This document shows positions 10,488 through 22,020 of a stretch of 64,000 bases of DNA, piece after piece. The notes beneath the pieces were generated by a model. The model searched no databases, was not told the origin of the DNA, and saw only the letters and a list, made by a program, of their open reading frames with translations. The DNA lies in the NCBI RefSeq assembly GCF_901000735.1, contig NC_081546.1, positions 23,473,009 through 23,537,008 of the forward strand. Direction: 5' to 3'. The position numbers and the translations under genes are program-made. Position 1 is the first letter of the stretch; every line of letters starts with the position of its first letter. Source of the stretch: Corylus avellana (Eukaryota > Streptophyta > Magnoliopsida > Fagales > Betulaceae).

Positions 10488-10961
10488 ATGGCCTTCGCAC
10501 TCCCTCCCCTTCGCTCTTTCCCTCCAGCATTACGCTCAACACATTTTCAGCTTCCCACAAAGCCAAAACCAAGACCTTTTACTTTAAGCTTCTCCCCAGC
10601 AAGAAAAGACTTCAGTTTACGCGCCCACTACTCTGCACCAATAACAGAATCGCATCCTGTGCGCGATCGAGATCGCACCGTCAATCCACGTACCGGGAAA
10701 AACAGGTACGGATATGTAATTCCCGGAAAAGATCGCCTCTATGGGTGCCCCCACTGCAACAAAATGAAGAAGAAGCTTATCTACCCTCTTGTGGTAGACT
10801 TTAATGAGTTCTTCGGCAGGGAGGAGATGAAGAAACATTTCTCCGAAATGCACCCGGAATTTGATCGCTGTTGTGGGAAATGTAATATTTGTTTTCAGAC
10901 ACATGAGGAGCTCAACGAGCACGAAAACAACTTTTGCCCAATGATTGTAATAACAAGATGA
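10488..10961 (+). CDS. Putative plastid-targeted zinc-finger-like protein, single exon
   Basis: The 157-residue protein begins MAFALPPLRS. The first ~50 residues are rich in Ser, Pro, Leu and Arg with almost no acidic residues, which looks like a chloroplast transit peptide. The C-terminal half has a CPHC pair (Cys87, Cys90) followed by His117 and His122, then a second cluster (CNIC 132-135, His139, His145, Cys150) in the style of two C2H2-type fingers, the second ending in Cys. The first finger has an unusually long 26-residue loop. There is no intron, and the frame is also open upstream to an in-frame ATG at 10452. I do not recognise the family. The coding sequence is intact and far less AT-rich than its surroundings, which supports a real gene. 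The function is unknown; metal and possibly RNA or DNA binding are inferred from the Cys/His spacing only. Confidence 0.75.
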   Translation: MAFALPPLRSFPPALRSTHFQLPTKPKPRPFTLSFSPARKDFSLRAHYSAPITESHPVRDRDRTVNPRTGKNRYGYVIPGKDRLYGCPHCNKMKKKLIYPLVVDFNEFFGREEMKKHFSEMHPEFDRCCGKCNICFQTHEELNEHENNFCPMIVITR

Positions 10962-12089
10962 GTTTGGTGTATATGGATGGTTTTTTTTCTTTTTAATCTA
11001 TGATATAAATATAATTATCAAACTTTGTTGTCATAATTTTGATTAAATGCACATGCAACCCTGTTTTATGGGAGCTAAAACAGAGGAATTTTCATGCAAT
11101 TAGAGGTTAGATTTGCAACAAAACCTGACGAAACACTTACTACTTAGGGTTGTATGAGTGTGGGTTTGAGGGGTTTAAAAATGTGTTTAACATTCAAAAA
11201 GTACGTTTGAAGAAAAAACTATTTATTTAGTAAAAAAAAATTAAAATCGCTTTTAAGGGTTCAAAAAGCCAAAAAAAATAATCAAAATACACATTTGACA
11301 AAAACTTAAAAATAGGCTTTTGTCAAAAAAACATCTTTTGACTTAAAAACATTATTTCTCAAACACAATTCTAAACATGCTCTAAATAAGTGCTGAGTAT
11401 TCAATGTGTTGAAGGGGTATTGGATTTGGTTTCGATCACAATTGGAAAAACCAAAATGCATACTCTTTGACGTGGCGAAAAACACTTATTTATCTGAATT
11501 TAAAAGTTTTTCCTTTACATTGAAAAAAACTTTTTTATCAGGATAAAATTCAAATTTTTTTTTTTAAAAAAAATGTTTCCAAGCATTACTTTTAACATAA
11601 CACTTAAAATCAAAATTAAATTTAAAATTAAATAATATTTTTTAGTACCACACTACCACGTTATTAAAAAAAAAAAAAAAAGGGGGGGGGGGGTTGAGAC
11701 AATAACGTTTATACCCCCGATTTTTTTTATAAAATTTCAAATTTACCATTAATTTCAAATAAAAATTAAAAAAAATTATAACAAAAAAAAAAATCACGGT
11801 TAGGCTAAGAAAAATTACCTTTCAATTTTCTTTTTATTAAAAAAGAAAAAAAAATTTAAAAATGTCACAAGGTGGCCTAACGAAAATTGAAAGGTAATTT
11901 TTCTTTTTAAGGGTTTTAACGGCAAAAATTGACGAAGGGGTTTAAAGGTTTAAATTGAGAGATTTTAAAGTTTGAAAAGTTTTTTCAAATCAAGTAGTAA
12001 TTTAAGAATTTAAAGTAAGGTTACTTTGGTGTATTTCTTTTGTTATCAAATTATATAATTAAATGAACAAGGAGAGAAATAATAAGAAA
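10962..12089. other. Intergenic with MITE copy
   Basis: No gene is seen. About 11150-11395 is one copy of a MITE-like family (GTGTGGGTTTGAGGGG ... TCAAACACAATTCTAAACA) that recurs at 19915-20105 and 50370-50605. The rest is low-complexity AT-rich sequence with a short G run at 11681-11690. Confidence 0.55.
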
Positions 12090-12148
12090 TCCGCTGTAGC
12101 ACATTGGCAATTCTCATGGTTGAATCCGGTTCAAATCCCGGCAGCGGA
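12090..12148 (+). repeat. tRNA-Glu-like cassette, copy D
   Basis: TCCGCTG ... CAGCGGA with a T-arm missing one G (CCGG-TTCAAAT-CCCGG). It lies upstream of the DUF3007 gene, outside the A-C array. Confidence 0.55.
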
Positions 12149-12279
12149 AAAGTTTTATTTTTTAAATACTTTTTTTGTTTTTTAATCTTATTGGGCCAAT
12201 GGGCTTGTTGGTCCATTAAGATGTCCATCTTATTGGCCCAACAACTCCCTCAAAAGAAATATCTTATTTGGAAATTGAC

Positions 12280-15200
12280 GCAACCATCTATCCATCCATT
12301 AACGGTCTCCTCCCACCCACCCACGGCTCCCGCTACCGCCTACCAGGTACAGCTACTACCTCTTCTTCCAAAATTTCGTTTATTTTTCTCTGCAACTACA
12401 CATTTCTTCACGCTATGCAAAGAATTTTGTTCTAAAATATTTGTGGTTTACCATCTGGGTCATGCTTGTTTGTGCTTATGCATCATAGAAACATTTAACT
12501 ACTACATGTTAACTCTTCCACTTGATGCATTGATATATCTTTTTATTTTATTTTTTTATTTTTTATTTTATGTGGGATTAACTTGGTTTGTGTGTGTGTG
12601 CAGTAAAGATTTAACTCTTCCATTTGATGCATTGATGTGATTTTTTTTTCTCTTTTATGTGGGATTAACTTGGTTTGTGTGTGTGTGTGAAGAATATTTG
12701 CAGGAATGGGTAGTCTTCCACATTGGAATATGAATTGCAGCATTTTATGCAAAGGGGGAGCGGTTTCATTCGTGGGTTTTGCTGCTCTTCCATTTATGCA
12801 GTCGAGGGTGAGAGCTTTTGAAGGTTTGGTGAGAGGTAAGTCGGTCATTTCTTTGCTTTACTTGAATCTGAAGTTGGGATTTACTAGAACCGGATTCTCT
12901 GTTTTAGAAATTGACCGATTTGATCGATTGGATTTCTATCATTTTTCTTGAAATTGTGATTTGTTTTCCTCTGTAAGGCAGTTTAATCTCCTATTCATAG
13001 ATTAAACTGGAAATAGGCAACACAGTTACAATTTTGTTTTGGTTCTTTAGATAAGTATAAGACCTCTTATGACTGCCAGAATTATGTTTTACATTTTTTT
13101 TTTTTTTTTACTTCAAAAATGCTTAAACAGTGACAAGAACATTGAATACTTAACATAATTTATGAAAAATCCATAAAATAAGATAAACAATGTTTTGATG
13201 CATGATGCTCAAATGCTAGCATGAGTCATCTGCTGACATTTTCTCGTCTATTGACTACTTTCTGTAATAATTGTTTTTAAGGTTTTCTGCAGGAAGCCTT
13301 CCTGATGTGGATATAAGACTTTATAAATCAGAGTTCATTGCTTATATAAGACTATAACATTTATTTAGTGATGCCACATCTTTTATTGAATTTTTAAGGA
13401 CAAATTATCAGTCAAAGCTTATGTAGAAAGGAAACTTCTGTTTTTCTGGGGAATGGATCCAACCACATGTTGTCAAAGAAAGTGATCTTTACCATCCCTA
13501 GATGTAGCCCTTCTTCAAACTCCAGTGGTAGTGACAATGACTCCTCCAAACAGCCCAAGGTATGTATGAGCAACAACTAGTGTATGTGCTTCTGTTTATG
13601 TCTTTCTGTCATACAATGCATGAAGTTATCCTCTAGCCTGTGTTGTATTCGTGAAACCTAAAAGATATTTACTCGATAGTATATTAGTCTTTAAATGATG
13701 ACACTAGCCCTTAGTGTAAACTTTGCTCATTTATTCCTTATTTGTTGGACAGGGAGATGTATCATCATGTCCTGCTATTGGATAAACTCAAAAGCTAACA
13801 AAAAAATTCATAGGACTTCCACATTTGTTCCCTTATTCTTCCTCTTTTCCTTTTCCAGGCGTCGAGGCAGCCTGGGGAGAGAAAAGGTTGGGAGTGGGGA
13901 AGCGAGGGAGAGAGAGGAAAGAGATGTTGGACACAAAACTGATGCAGAATTGAATATGATCATTTTTTTTCTCTTTGCTTCTTCTTGGTTTGAAAAAGTA
14001 TATATTTAGTTTTAAATTGAATTTGGTTAGTGGGTCATCCTTTTAGTTTGCTGATAGTGGCTGCCTAGTAGTACACCTTAAGGCCAATGCCGATTGCTCA
14101 TCGGCTGCATTTAATGCTATGGAGTTTCTTTGGGTTCCTTAAGTTATAATGAAGCGTAACAGAGAGCAGTAGACTTCAAAACGCATACACACACAAAACA
14201 GAGAGCTGTGAATTTGGGTAAAGGATGAGTATCACTTGTCCTCATCTGCTTTGTATAGGAGTGTTCCTATTCAAATGATAAGGTTCATAAGTCGAAGTTA
14301 TGGCTATCGTGTCATATATGATTATGGCAGTTTCCTTGAAACTAAACTTGATTCAGTTTTGCTGGATAGAGTGTGGAATTGGAGCCCTGCTAGGTCTGAA
14401 GACCTGGTTCATATTCGAAGCCAACTTCCAAGTGTTAATATTGGAGATGTTGATCAGGCCATTTGGGTTACCTCAAAAAATTCGAGGTATAGTTGTTTGG
14501 CTGCTTGGGAAGATATTAGGGAAAATAAACCTAAGGTTGAGTGGTGGAGATTGGTTTGGTTTGCATTAGCCATCCTTAAACAAGCTTTCTTTCTTTGCCT
14601 TGTTTTTCATAAGGCTCTTTCTACTGGTGAGCGTTTGCTGGGTTGGGGTTATAATGGGGATACTTCATGTTCCTTTTGTTGTGGCTGTGTGGAGACTGCT
14701 GAGCATCTTTTCTTTGGTTGTTGCTTTAGTGCTTGGCTGTGGAAGTCTTATGAGGAAGTCCATGATTCTTAATCCTATTGTTGATTGGGCTGATATTGTG
14801 GCTTTTGGCACTAGAAACTGAATGGGTAATAGTCTTCAGGGCTAGTCTCTGCAAGCTGAGTTTGGGTGCAGCTGTGTATTATCTTTGGCTGCAGGGAAAT
14901 GCTAGGCAAGACTCCCAAAACTGAAGAGCAGATTTTACAAGCCGTGATTTGGGATATTATGTGTAGAATTAGTTGGAAAGGGAGGTTTTGTAAATCTGAT
15001 TCTAATTTTGTTCTTTGTGAATACTGGGGAATTGGGGTTGATATTTTGCATTGATAGCAGACATATTCTATTGTCTGTTATAGTGCTTGTTGATAGTTTT
15101 GGTTGGTTTTATTTTGGTGACTTTGGCTTTGGCTGTATTGCTAGAATGATTTGTTGATTGCCGGGATCTAGCTGTTGCTAGAGTGTATTTGTATTCTTTG

Positions 15201-16835
15201 TTGTGATTAATGAAATAACTCATTTATCCACACACACACACAAAAAAAAAAAAAAAAAGTTATGACTTTTGGGTTTCAAATTTTATTTATTTGGATGCTA
15301 TTGTCAAAGCCATAGCAGTTCAAGAAAAGAAAAACACAAAAAAAAAGCATTTATAGCAAGCTATCTGTCATAACATTTTCTTGTTTCTACAGCAGACACC
15401 TTTCGGTTACACAAGGAAAGATGTTTTACTGATTGGACTTGGACTTACTGTCTTCGGCATTGGCTTGAAAACTGGATTAGAGGTATCCGGCTCTCTTACG
15501 TTATAATATCAACTTTTTGTTACCCTTGATGTTTGTTTCTAGGTTTTCTTTTTCTTTTTTCCTTTTTTTGACAGACTGGTTTATGGTAAATGGAGTGGAA
15601 TGTGTTAGGTACATCCAACCATATGATTTTCCCAGTCTAGATAAAACTAAGAAGTCATTTGAGAAATACATACATCGAAAACTGTATAATAAGAAAAGTC
15701 TTGCCTTTCTTCTTTTCATAATTATGCTTGCCCATTATATCTTCACTTAATTTTTTGTGTATATTGAAATGTAAGGCATCGGTTATAAATAAAATGCATC
15801 AAGATGGTTCACTGCTAGTCCAGCCTTGTAATTGTTCTTGTTATGATGTGGTGCAGTTTGCAGGAGTTGATCCTCTGCAAGCTGGAAATGTAGTTCAGCT
15901 GGTACTCGTTTTGGGCCTAACTGTTGGTTGGATTTCAACATATATATTTAGAGTTTCAAACAAGGAAATGACATATGCTCAACAATTACGTGACTATGAA
16001 AACAAAGTCATGGAGGTAAAGTTTTTTTTAAGATTTATTTTCTTCTTCAGCATAATTTTCTGAAAGTAAGAAACCATTGGTTCTTATGCACAACAAAGAA
16101 AGTCTTTCTTTCCTTTTTAGTTTTTGTAGTTCCACTAACATTTTCACTAGTAAATGTCTATGGATATATCCTGCAAATTCTGTTAATAGAGGCAACAAAA
16201 GAATCTTGAAATACGTATTACGATGACAGTTTTCTCGCTGCATTCTGCACAGTCTAGTGCAAATATATATTATGAAGCCCAATTCTGTTTTGAAATAATA
16301 CTTGTATACTTTTTTCTTTAATTTTCTTATAGGTGCTCCAACTTCTTACTAGAAAATTAAGTTTATTTCAAAGAGTTGGTCCTCATGCTGCTACTCTAAG
16401 TGGGTATCACTGATATGTTTTGCTACAGAAATATTTGCCATGTATAGAGGCAGTGTATTTTCCAGGATTGTCTTATATCAATTCCTTTTTCAAAAAAAAA
16501 AAAAAAAAAAAATCAAATTTCAGAGGAACTCACTTCATTTTGGTGGAAGACCTTCAATAGAATGCTTTCATATCTATTGATCTAATTGATCTATAGCTGA
16601 GCCTCTCAGCATAAACTCATTTCTGTTCTTGATTTCCATGTTTTTTCTTTCAATTTTTGGTTACTCTCTATTTCCTTTTTCATGGGAGTAAGTGTAGTTT
16701 TCCCTAATACTGAATGGGCTAATGGTGGATTTGCAGAAGCGGATAGAGGGCCTAACAGAAGCAGAGCTGGAAGTATTGCTTGAACAAGTTGAGGAAGAGA
16801 AGAGACGCCTTGCTAGGGGCGAGCAGGTTAAGTAA
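12280..16835 (+). CDS. DUF3007-family plastid membrane protein, 5 coding exons
   Basis: Coding exons: 12706-12835, 13399-13559, 15393-15482, 15857-16015 and 16737-16835, all with GT-AG borders and consistent phases, giving 212 residues. A 5' UTR exon probably ends at CCAG (12346), with an acceptor TTGCAG just before the ATG. Residues 1-95 are a Ser-rich, presumably plastid-targeting leader. Residues about 107-125 (VLLIGLGLTVFGIGLKTGLE) and 137-158 (VVQLVLVLGLTVGWISTYIF) are two membrane helices. The tail is a charged, Glu/Arg-rich helix ending EKRRLARGEQVK. This arrangement is that of the DUF3007 proteins shared by cyanobacteria and plastids, whose function is unknown. The 1.8-kb intron 2 contains a decayed LINE. 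All exons are intact. Confidence 0.85.
14225..15258 (+). mobile_element. 5'-truncated LINE fragment (reverse-transcriptase zinc-binding region)
   Basis: The frame 14236-14772 encodes a zf-RVT type domain, with the typical WWRLVWF, ALSTGERLLGWG, C-x2-C and EHLFFGC motifs of plant non-LTR elements. It continues in shifted frames (14600-14821, 14866-15054, including EEQILQAVIWDI) and ends with a poly(A) run at 15242-15258. At least two frameshifts are present, so it is dead. It lies in intron 2 of the DUF3007 gene on the same strand. The exact 5' end and target duplication are not clear. Confidence 0.8.
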
Positions 16836-18747
16836 ATTAAGATCTTTGTCATGTATAGCTTCTAAACCACTACTACAGATATTGATGTACAAATCTATGT
16901 ATATGGGGCAATTAGTTCACACGCATATTTTTTGATGCAAATTAACTCTCCAAACATGGAAGTTTCATGTGCAGTTTGATAGGAACCTAAGGTTTTCTAT
17001 CATTTGAAAATCAGAAAAAAAAAAAAAAAAAAAAGAAGATAAATCGATCGCTTCGCGGGGATCGAACTGTCAATTGATCACTTTGAGGGGATCGGATCCC
17101 TCTCAATTGCCTTAGGCAAAATTATGTTTTTTCTTCATTGAATTCTCATACGACATCTACACTGAATTTATACACTAAATTCTGATTTATTTAGGTAAGA
17201 GAATCTAGGGTTTAGCGAACTAGGGAAAAGCCTATTAGATTAATAAAATCAAAATATGCTTATACAACTTATTAAGGAAACAAAAATTTAGGGTTTCCTA
17301 ACACAAGTGCAAAGTCTTGCCCATTAACTTACTTTCAATGTGAATGAAATTGGATCTACAAGAAATATAAAGGAAATCAATGAACTAAAACTTCAACACA
17401 GGAAAAAAAGGGTTTGATCTTTAAGCCTAAGTTGACAGTCAAAGAATACATATGAAACGGTAAGTTTCCATGGGGATGAATGTGTAGTAGATGTAACTGC
17501 CTATATCAATATAATTAGTGATTCTGAGAGTTTTAATATTATAATGCAAAAGTAATAAATTAAGACTTGAGTCGTGATAATAAACTCAAGTTTGACTTCA
17601 ATGACTTTTTTTTTTTTTTGTTAGTAAGTTTGACTTCAGTGACTTGTTTACAAATCTAGTTGGCTAGTTTCAGTTAGATTTTAATTTCTCAATACTTTAG
17701 TGTGCCTTTTTTTTTTTCTTTTTTTCTTTTTTTTAGCGGAGATATGAGGATTTCATTGATTAAAGTTCACGAGTATAAAGTTCTTACAGAGCAGAGCAAA
17801 AAGCTATCACAGCACAAAGCATAAAGCTCTGCAAAAATCATAGCCACATGCTATAAGGTTACAAAGTCATAGATATAAACAAAAATTCTTACAATCATGT
17901 GCTATCTATGATTTCAATCTTCTGTTAACTCATGTACTAATACAGTTAAAGAGCAAATCTGCTTTGAGCAAACTAGATTTAAAATATGAGTAGCTAAATT
18001 TCCTAACAAAATTTATTTAAATCGGTCGTGAGAGATAACTTCTCCCACATAATTATCCAAGCAGTGGGAAATAACCCTTCACACCTAATTATTTCTCCTC
18101 ATTCATGAGGGTAGATCTAGAGAAAATAAACCTCTTATTCAAAAGAAAAAATACAAACAAATAACCAACAAGTAGCAGGGGCCGGGGAGGAGATGAACGA
18201 CATAGCAAGGTGAAAGGTGGACGGACGCATAGCGGAGAAGCCGAAGTTGCTGATTTGGTCAAAAGGAAAGGAAGGGGAAGGGGAGAGGAGGACCTCCTCT
18301 CCAAACTGTTTTATGAGGAGAAGGGCCAAGAGATGGCTCCTAGGGTTTTATTTTTTTTTATTTTTTCAATACTTTAGTGTTGGTAAAGCATTATTTGTAA
18401 AAATGCTTTACAAATGTAAAACATTATTTGTTAAAAAGAAAAAAAGAAAAAAAGAATTGTAGTCATGTGACCACCCTATGGGGAAGGAGAGGGGTTGCCA
18501 TAGTGGTCACCCCTCTCCATTGTGTTGCCAACTTGCCACCCTAATTTTTTTTTTTTTTTTCAAAATAATAAGTTAGCTTTTACTTCTGCAAAAATTAAGC
18601 ATTTGTTTTGTTAAAATATTTTTAACAATAAAAGAAGAATACATATTTATAAAAATTATTTTGTGTTTTGTATTTAGAATTGTCTGTTAATGTATTTGTG
18701 TAGAGGGGAATATATATTGGCAGACGTATATCTCCTTATATGATTTT
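16836..18747. other. Intergenic, no gene seen
   Basis: Holds poly(A)/poly(T) runs, a fragment at about 17735-17930 that looks like a transposon remnant, and a short GGGTGGC-rich patch at 18471-18540 similar to 47160-47330. No supported coding region. Confidence 0.5.
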
Positions 18748-19292
18748 AGGGATAAATGCATTTTTTGTTATTGTAGTTTGAGGTTTTGACCAATAGCTCC
18801 CTAGATTTTAAAAAGTGATTAACCACTCATTAGGGTAAGCATAAAAATAAAGAAATAAATTGTCCCTATTGTTAAAAAAGTTGACAAAATAGGTTAATGT
18901 GTCATATTAGTATTAATCATTATTAAAAAAATAACCAATGGGAGTAGGCGAATCACCCTCAAATGAGCACTACAACACACATGCAGCTCTTAGACGCATG
19001 TCCATGGAAGGAAAAACTCTAGTGAAGCTTATCAAGTGGCATTTCAGCCACTCTGAATTAAGAGGCAACCAATTGATGGCAATCGAAGCTATTCTCTCCG
19101 GTTTGCACATTCATTTTGGTTCTTGTTAATTTCTTCTTAACAGCTTCATACATGATTTACTAAATTTTGACCTTTTTAACCACTTAAGGTAAGAACAACT
19201 TTGTTTTCTCTACTTACCCTAAAGAATGATTAATCACTTCTTAAAAACTTCAAAACTATTGTAAAAACCTCAAACCTATTGCATTTATCCCT
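18748..19292 (+). mobile_element. MULE-like element with captured RecQ helicase exon
   Basis: The ends are an inverted repeat of roughly 120 bp starting AGGGATAAATGCA on both sides, with the matching TTTGAGGTTTT and AGTGATTAA blocks further in. Flanks ATGATTTT (left) and ATGATTAA (right) may be a diverged target duplication of about 9 bp. Between the arms lies one exon-like fragment of a RecQ helicase (18938 to about 19103). This is the architecture of a Pack-MULE. Confidence 0.7.
18938..19103 (+). pseudogene. RecQ helicase N-terminal exon fragment
   Basis: The frame encodes LVKLIKWHFSHSELRGNQL and MAIEAILSG. This matches the start of the helicase core of plant RecQ (Q-like 3 type), where the sequence normally continues to the RDCFCLMPTGGGKS Walker A region. 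Here it stops at a GGTTTG donor-like site, and the motif I exon is absent. It is only a transported first exon, inside the MULE-like element; no helicase activity can come from it. Confidence 0.75.
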
Positions 19293-21881
19293 ATGATTAA
19301 TGATGGTATTGTTTGTCTACAATACACTACATGAGAAAATGACTAGAGATAGTGGCTACCAAATAATAATTTAAATGTATTTTTAAAACTGTTTTCAGAA
19401 TCAACAATGGAAGCCCCATATGTCCCTCTCATAGCCATCCAAATTCCACAATCAGAATCAATTATGCAAGAAAATTAAATAATAATAATAATTGATGATT
19501 GCATGTGAGACTAGAGAGCCAAAATAATTGCAGAACAAATGTAGCACACTACGTATAAAATAGAATAGTACAATGCCTATTCATTTAAACATTTTGGTAT
19601 ATTTTGAAGTTAGAAGCAATTATTAGTTGCTCATGATAAGAAAATGGGCCATAATAACATTTAAGCATGTCATTAGACATGTAGTAATGGGTTTATAATC
19701 CTTGAGCTCAAAGACACTAGCATGCTCTTAGGGTATGTTAGAGAGAGAGAGAGAGGGGCGATTAGAGCCGGTGGAATCACCTTACATGGCAATAATGGAT
19801 GGTTCAGCCGCCTTTAGTGACTGAATTGGAGGGTCAAACCATCTCTTATGGATTGCAACAGTCACTTTATGGCTTGCATCGTTTCAAGTCACCAAATTTT
19901 TTTAATAAAGACCTGTTTGGGTGTGTGATTGAGGGGCATAAAAGTGCGTTTAACACTCATAAAATTTAAAGCACTTTTAAGGATTCAAAAAGCCAAAAAA
20001 TGACAAAAACACACTTTTAGCAAAAACTTAAAAATAAAGCTTTTGCCAAAAAATGCTTTTTGACTTAAAAACTCTATTTTTAAAAGCAATTCCAAACAAA
20101 TTCTAAGAGAGGAATATCAAAATAATGTGAAGCTTATTCATTGATGAAGAGAAATAAGCTTCACATCATTTTGGTATTCATTTTTTTGTAAAAAATTTGG
20201 TACCCATAGTACTTCTTGCTACGGAATACCCCAATCCTCACATATTACGGGTATCAATAAATAAGCTTCACATCATTTTGGTATTCATTTCTTCGTAAAA
20301 AATTTGGTACCCATAGTATTTCTTGCTACAGAATACCCTGATCCTCACAAGGCAATCAATATATATAAATCAAACATGCTTTTTCTTTTTTCTTTATTAT
20401 CATTAAAATTTATATTTCCTTAAAACAAAATTAATGTTTTGTTTGTTTGTTAATGCTTTTCAGAGAGTATTTTTTTGAAATGTTGGTCAATTTTTTTTAA
20501 ACCATTATTTGCTTCTTTTAACATTGAATTATCTATACATACCACTTAAAATATTTTTGCTTTATTAAGAAACAAAGAGAAATGAATAAAACAAGGGAAA
20601 TGCTGTTAATTAACCAGCAGCTTAACGTCTTTGCAATCTCAAAGCTTCACTTGAATATAGAGCTAACGTTGCTTAACTTGCTTTTCTTCTTTATTAATTA
20701 TTATCATTTCCTTAAAACAATACCAACGGAAACTTCCCTTTACTCTCTTCTCTTCAACTACCAAAGATTTTTTAATATCCTTCTTAAATTCTTTCAATAA
20801 CTCCTTAAAATTTTATTTTTTATTTATTTTTTGTTAACTCAAATAGCAAGTAATTAGTAAAACGTTTATTTCGATAAAATTTTAAATATATCCTTAGTTT
20901 TAAAAAATAAAAACAAAAAAGTAAAAATATTCAGAAGGTCAAATTTTCCCTATTGTTTCCTTTTTTTTTTTCTTCTTTTTTTTTTTAATTTATAAAGAGA
21001 TATTGGTATTTTTTCTAGGACCTCAATTTCCTTAAAACCAGTTTGAAGGAAATATCTTCCAACCCGTTTAAAATAGTGCAAAATGTCTATAAACATTTAA
21101 AACTCACATTAAATTCTTAACACCATTAAGGTTTATAGACATTTTGCACTATTTTAAATGGGTTTGATGATATTTCTTTCAAGCCAGGTTGAAGGAAATT
21201 TCTATCCTTTTTTTCTATTAGAATTTAACGAGAAATTCTATAGAATAGATGAGTGAAAATAACTAAAATAGCAAGATTTACATTACAAATTTTTAAATTT
21301 AAAGAAAAATTGAAAAATATTAAGTAGTTTAGAGGAAACTGAAATTTTAAAAACAAATTTACCAATCCGTAACATCCTAGAGTTTGTTTGAGATTGCGTT
21401 AAAAAGCTTAAATATCCCTTTTGATATTTGATAAAATATTTAATTGATTTTTTTTTTTTAACTCTAAAAATGATAAAAACTCATTTTTTTAAAAAGCTTA
21501 AAAATAATTTATTTTTAAATATATATTTTTTACCTTAAAATTTCTATTTCTCATCACAACCCACGTCAAGTCTTAGATCATGATTTTTTTTTTTTTTTAA
21601 TAGTTATGTGATAATTTTCGAGTATTTCATGAAAATAAAGGTCCCAATTTTCTTAATTTTAAAATTCACAAATATATATATTTATTTGAAATGCGAGGTC
21701 CTGATGCCAATCTTGACTGCATGTAGGCCAGGTGGCACTCAAGCATATGCCTTGGTCATATTTTGTGAATTATTTATTAAGAAAAAACAATTCTACCCTA
21801 TATAAATTATAATCTTCTCAAAACGACAAACTCCAGCCCCAATCATTATACCCCCCCTGTCAACAAAAAATAGCAACCCCT
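19293..21881. other. Intergenic, repeats only
   Basis: Contains a MITE copy (19915-20105), a direct repeat pair (about 20150-20230 and 20265-20350) whose first copy also folds on GAAGCTTATT inverted arms, and a strong inverted repeat at 21036-21190. AT-rich filler otherwise. No supported gene. Confidence 0.55.
21036..21190. repeat. Near-perfect inverted repeat (hairpin MITE)
   Basis: Arms of about 55 bp with few mismatches; the inner arm AATAGTGCAAAATGTCTAT recurs exactly as its reverse complement about 60 bp away, and the outer arms CAGTTTGAAGGAAATATC match less well. The RNA of either strand would fold into a long hairpin. Confidence 0.8.
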
Positions 21882-22020
21882 TTCTCTCTCTCTCTCTCTT
21901 CGTGAGCGCCATGGCCGTTTCTCTCTCACCAATCCCACCCAAACCTCCATTCGATTTCTCTCTCTAAGAATTTACATAAATACGCACACCGTAATTGGTG
22001 CCGAGAAGATCGCCGAAGAA
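21882..22020 (+). promoter_or_regulatory. CT-rich 5' UTR of the LRR gene
   Basis: A (CT)n run at 21882-21899 followed by a short leader before the ATG at 22021. CT-rich leaders are common in plant genes. No clear TATA box is close by. Confidence 0.4.

Noticed and set aside
3818..12148. Four functional tRNA genes
   Set aside because: The D arm and anticodon arm are missing or too short; only acceptor and T-arm remain.
14236..14772. Host protein-coding gene of 178 residues
   Set aside because: The motifs are those of a LINE reverse-transcriptase zinc-binding domain, followed by frameshifts and a poly(A) tail.
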